A stretch of DNA of 64,000 nt from Amedibacillus dolichus DSM 3991 (GTDB taxonomy: Bacteria; Bacillota_I; Bacilli_A; Erysipelotrichales; Erysipelotrichaceae), in contig NZ_DS483477.1 of the NCBI RefSeq assembly GCF_000154285.1, positions 124,001 through 188,000 on the forward strand, given 5' to 3'. A program made the position numbers and the translations under genes. Shown one piece after another: positions 63,817-64,000 of the stretch. The notes below the pieces were generated by a model. That model ran no database searches. It was not told where the DNA came from and saw only the letters and a list, made by a program, of their open reading frames with translations. Positions within the stretch are counted from its first letter, which is position 1. Every line of letters starts with the position of its first letter.

Positions 63817-64000
63817 ATGTATATAACGATTTCAGGAATGGGACACTATTTAGGAATGGACGTTTTTCGATTAGGACAAATATTATTTTTAGAGAAGGAA
63901 GAAAGCAATCAACATGACATGGAAGCAATTAAAGTGTGTATGGAGGGTGGAGCACAGATCGGTTATGTTGCGAATAGCACCTATACAAGAGCTATTGGAA
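63817..64000 (+). CDS. HIRAN-like domain protein, 3' truncated
   Basis: The window ends inside this gene; 61 residues are visible. GAGAGG lies eight bases before its ATG. The sequence has ITISGMGHYLGMDVFRLG near the start, EKEESNQHDMEAIKV in the middle and GGAQIGYVANSTY at the end, the order of a HIRAN domain (G-x-x-x-Y, NxxDxxAI, IGYV). HIRAN domains bind DNA 3' ends or sense damaged DNA and occur in mobile or DNA-repair contexts. It is divergent from the WYL regulator. Confidence 0.7.
   Translation, partial: MYITISGMGHYLGMDVFRLGQILFLEKEESNQHDMEAIKVCMEGGAQIGYVANSTYTRAIG

Overview
The window looks like the chromosome of a low-GC, anaerobic Firmicute. It carries pyruvate:ferredoxin oxidoreductase, FeoAB ferrous-iron uptake, a fused 2-hydroxyacyl-CoA dehydratase activase, a DtxR-like iron box and CIRCE elements. 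The mix of families (double-domain activase, PadR-DUF2812-ABC exporter, CHR transporter pair, WYL regulator) fits a gut Erysipelotrichia-type bacterium. That placement is an inference from gene content; no rRNA is present to confirm it.

Layout. (1) 1-8177 is a very AT-rich surface-polysaccharide operon, cut by the left edge: TupA-like ATP-grasp, GT4 glycosyltransferase, two polysaccharide pyruvyl transferases, an F420-beta/ferredoxin-type protein, Wzy-like polymerase, Wzx-like flippase and a hexapeptide acyltransferase. A badly decayed IS66 transposase remnant (8544-8815) marks its right border. (2) 8896-15999 is housekeeping and membrane genes: YbaK-type deacylase, HAD phosphatase, a candidate small RNA, a DEAD-box helicase, MscS and a run of small membrane proteins. 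(3) 16098-22697 encodes a 2199-residue protein made of about 20 tandem Cna-B-like units. Most units keep the Lys/Glu/Asn residues expected for internal isopeptide bonds. Cysteine is abundant in the first 1352 residues and absent from the rest. There is no signal peptide or sorting signal, and the promoter resembles a sigma-K (mother-cell) promoter. (4) 22825-39436 holds PFOR, MarR-DegV, a LysR/chromate-transporter operon, the activase operon, a TetR regulator, a polysaccharide deacetylase and a shortened DarA-like c-di-AMP receptor. (5) 39610-40123 is a six-tRNA operon (Val, Thr, Tyr, Gln, Lys, Gly). (6) 40317-50184 has proBA with a frameshifted proB, htpG with two CIRCE-type operators, rlmD, DUF349 and aldehyde dehydrogenase. 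(7) 50298-55675 has a small Cys-rich protein with a second sigma-K-like -10, feoA-feoB-small partner under a DtxR-like box, gamma-carbonic anhydrase, and cysK-cysE behind a 21-codon leader peptide containing tandem Cys codons. (8) 55940-64000 has a GNAT enzyme, a PadR-DUF2812-ABC exporter operon with a three-palindrome operator, and a right-edge cluster of a MazF-like-fold protein, a WYL regulator and a truncated HIRAN protein.

The best candidate for an undescribed system is the giant Cna-B-like, half-Cys-rich repeat protein, with the 103-residue Cys-rich protein at 50298 as a possible partner. My hypothesis is a covalently and disulfide cross-linked spore-surface layer. The repeat architecture is read directly from the sequence; the spore link rests only on promoter resemblance.
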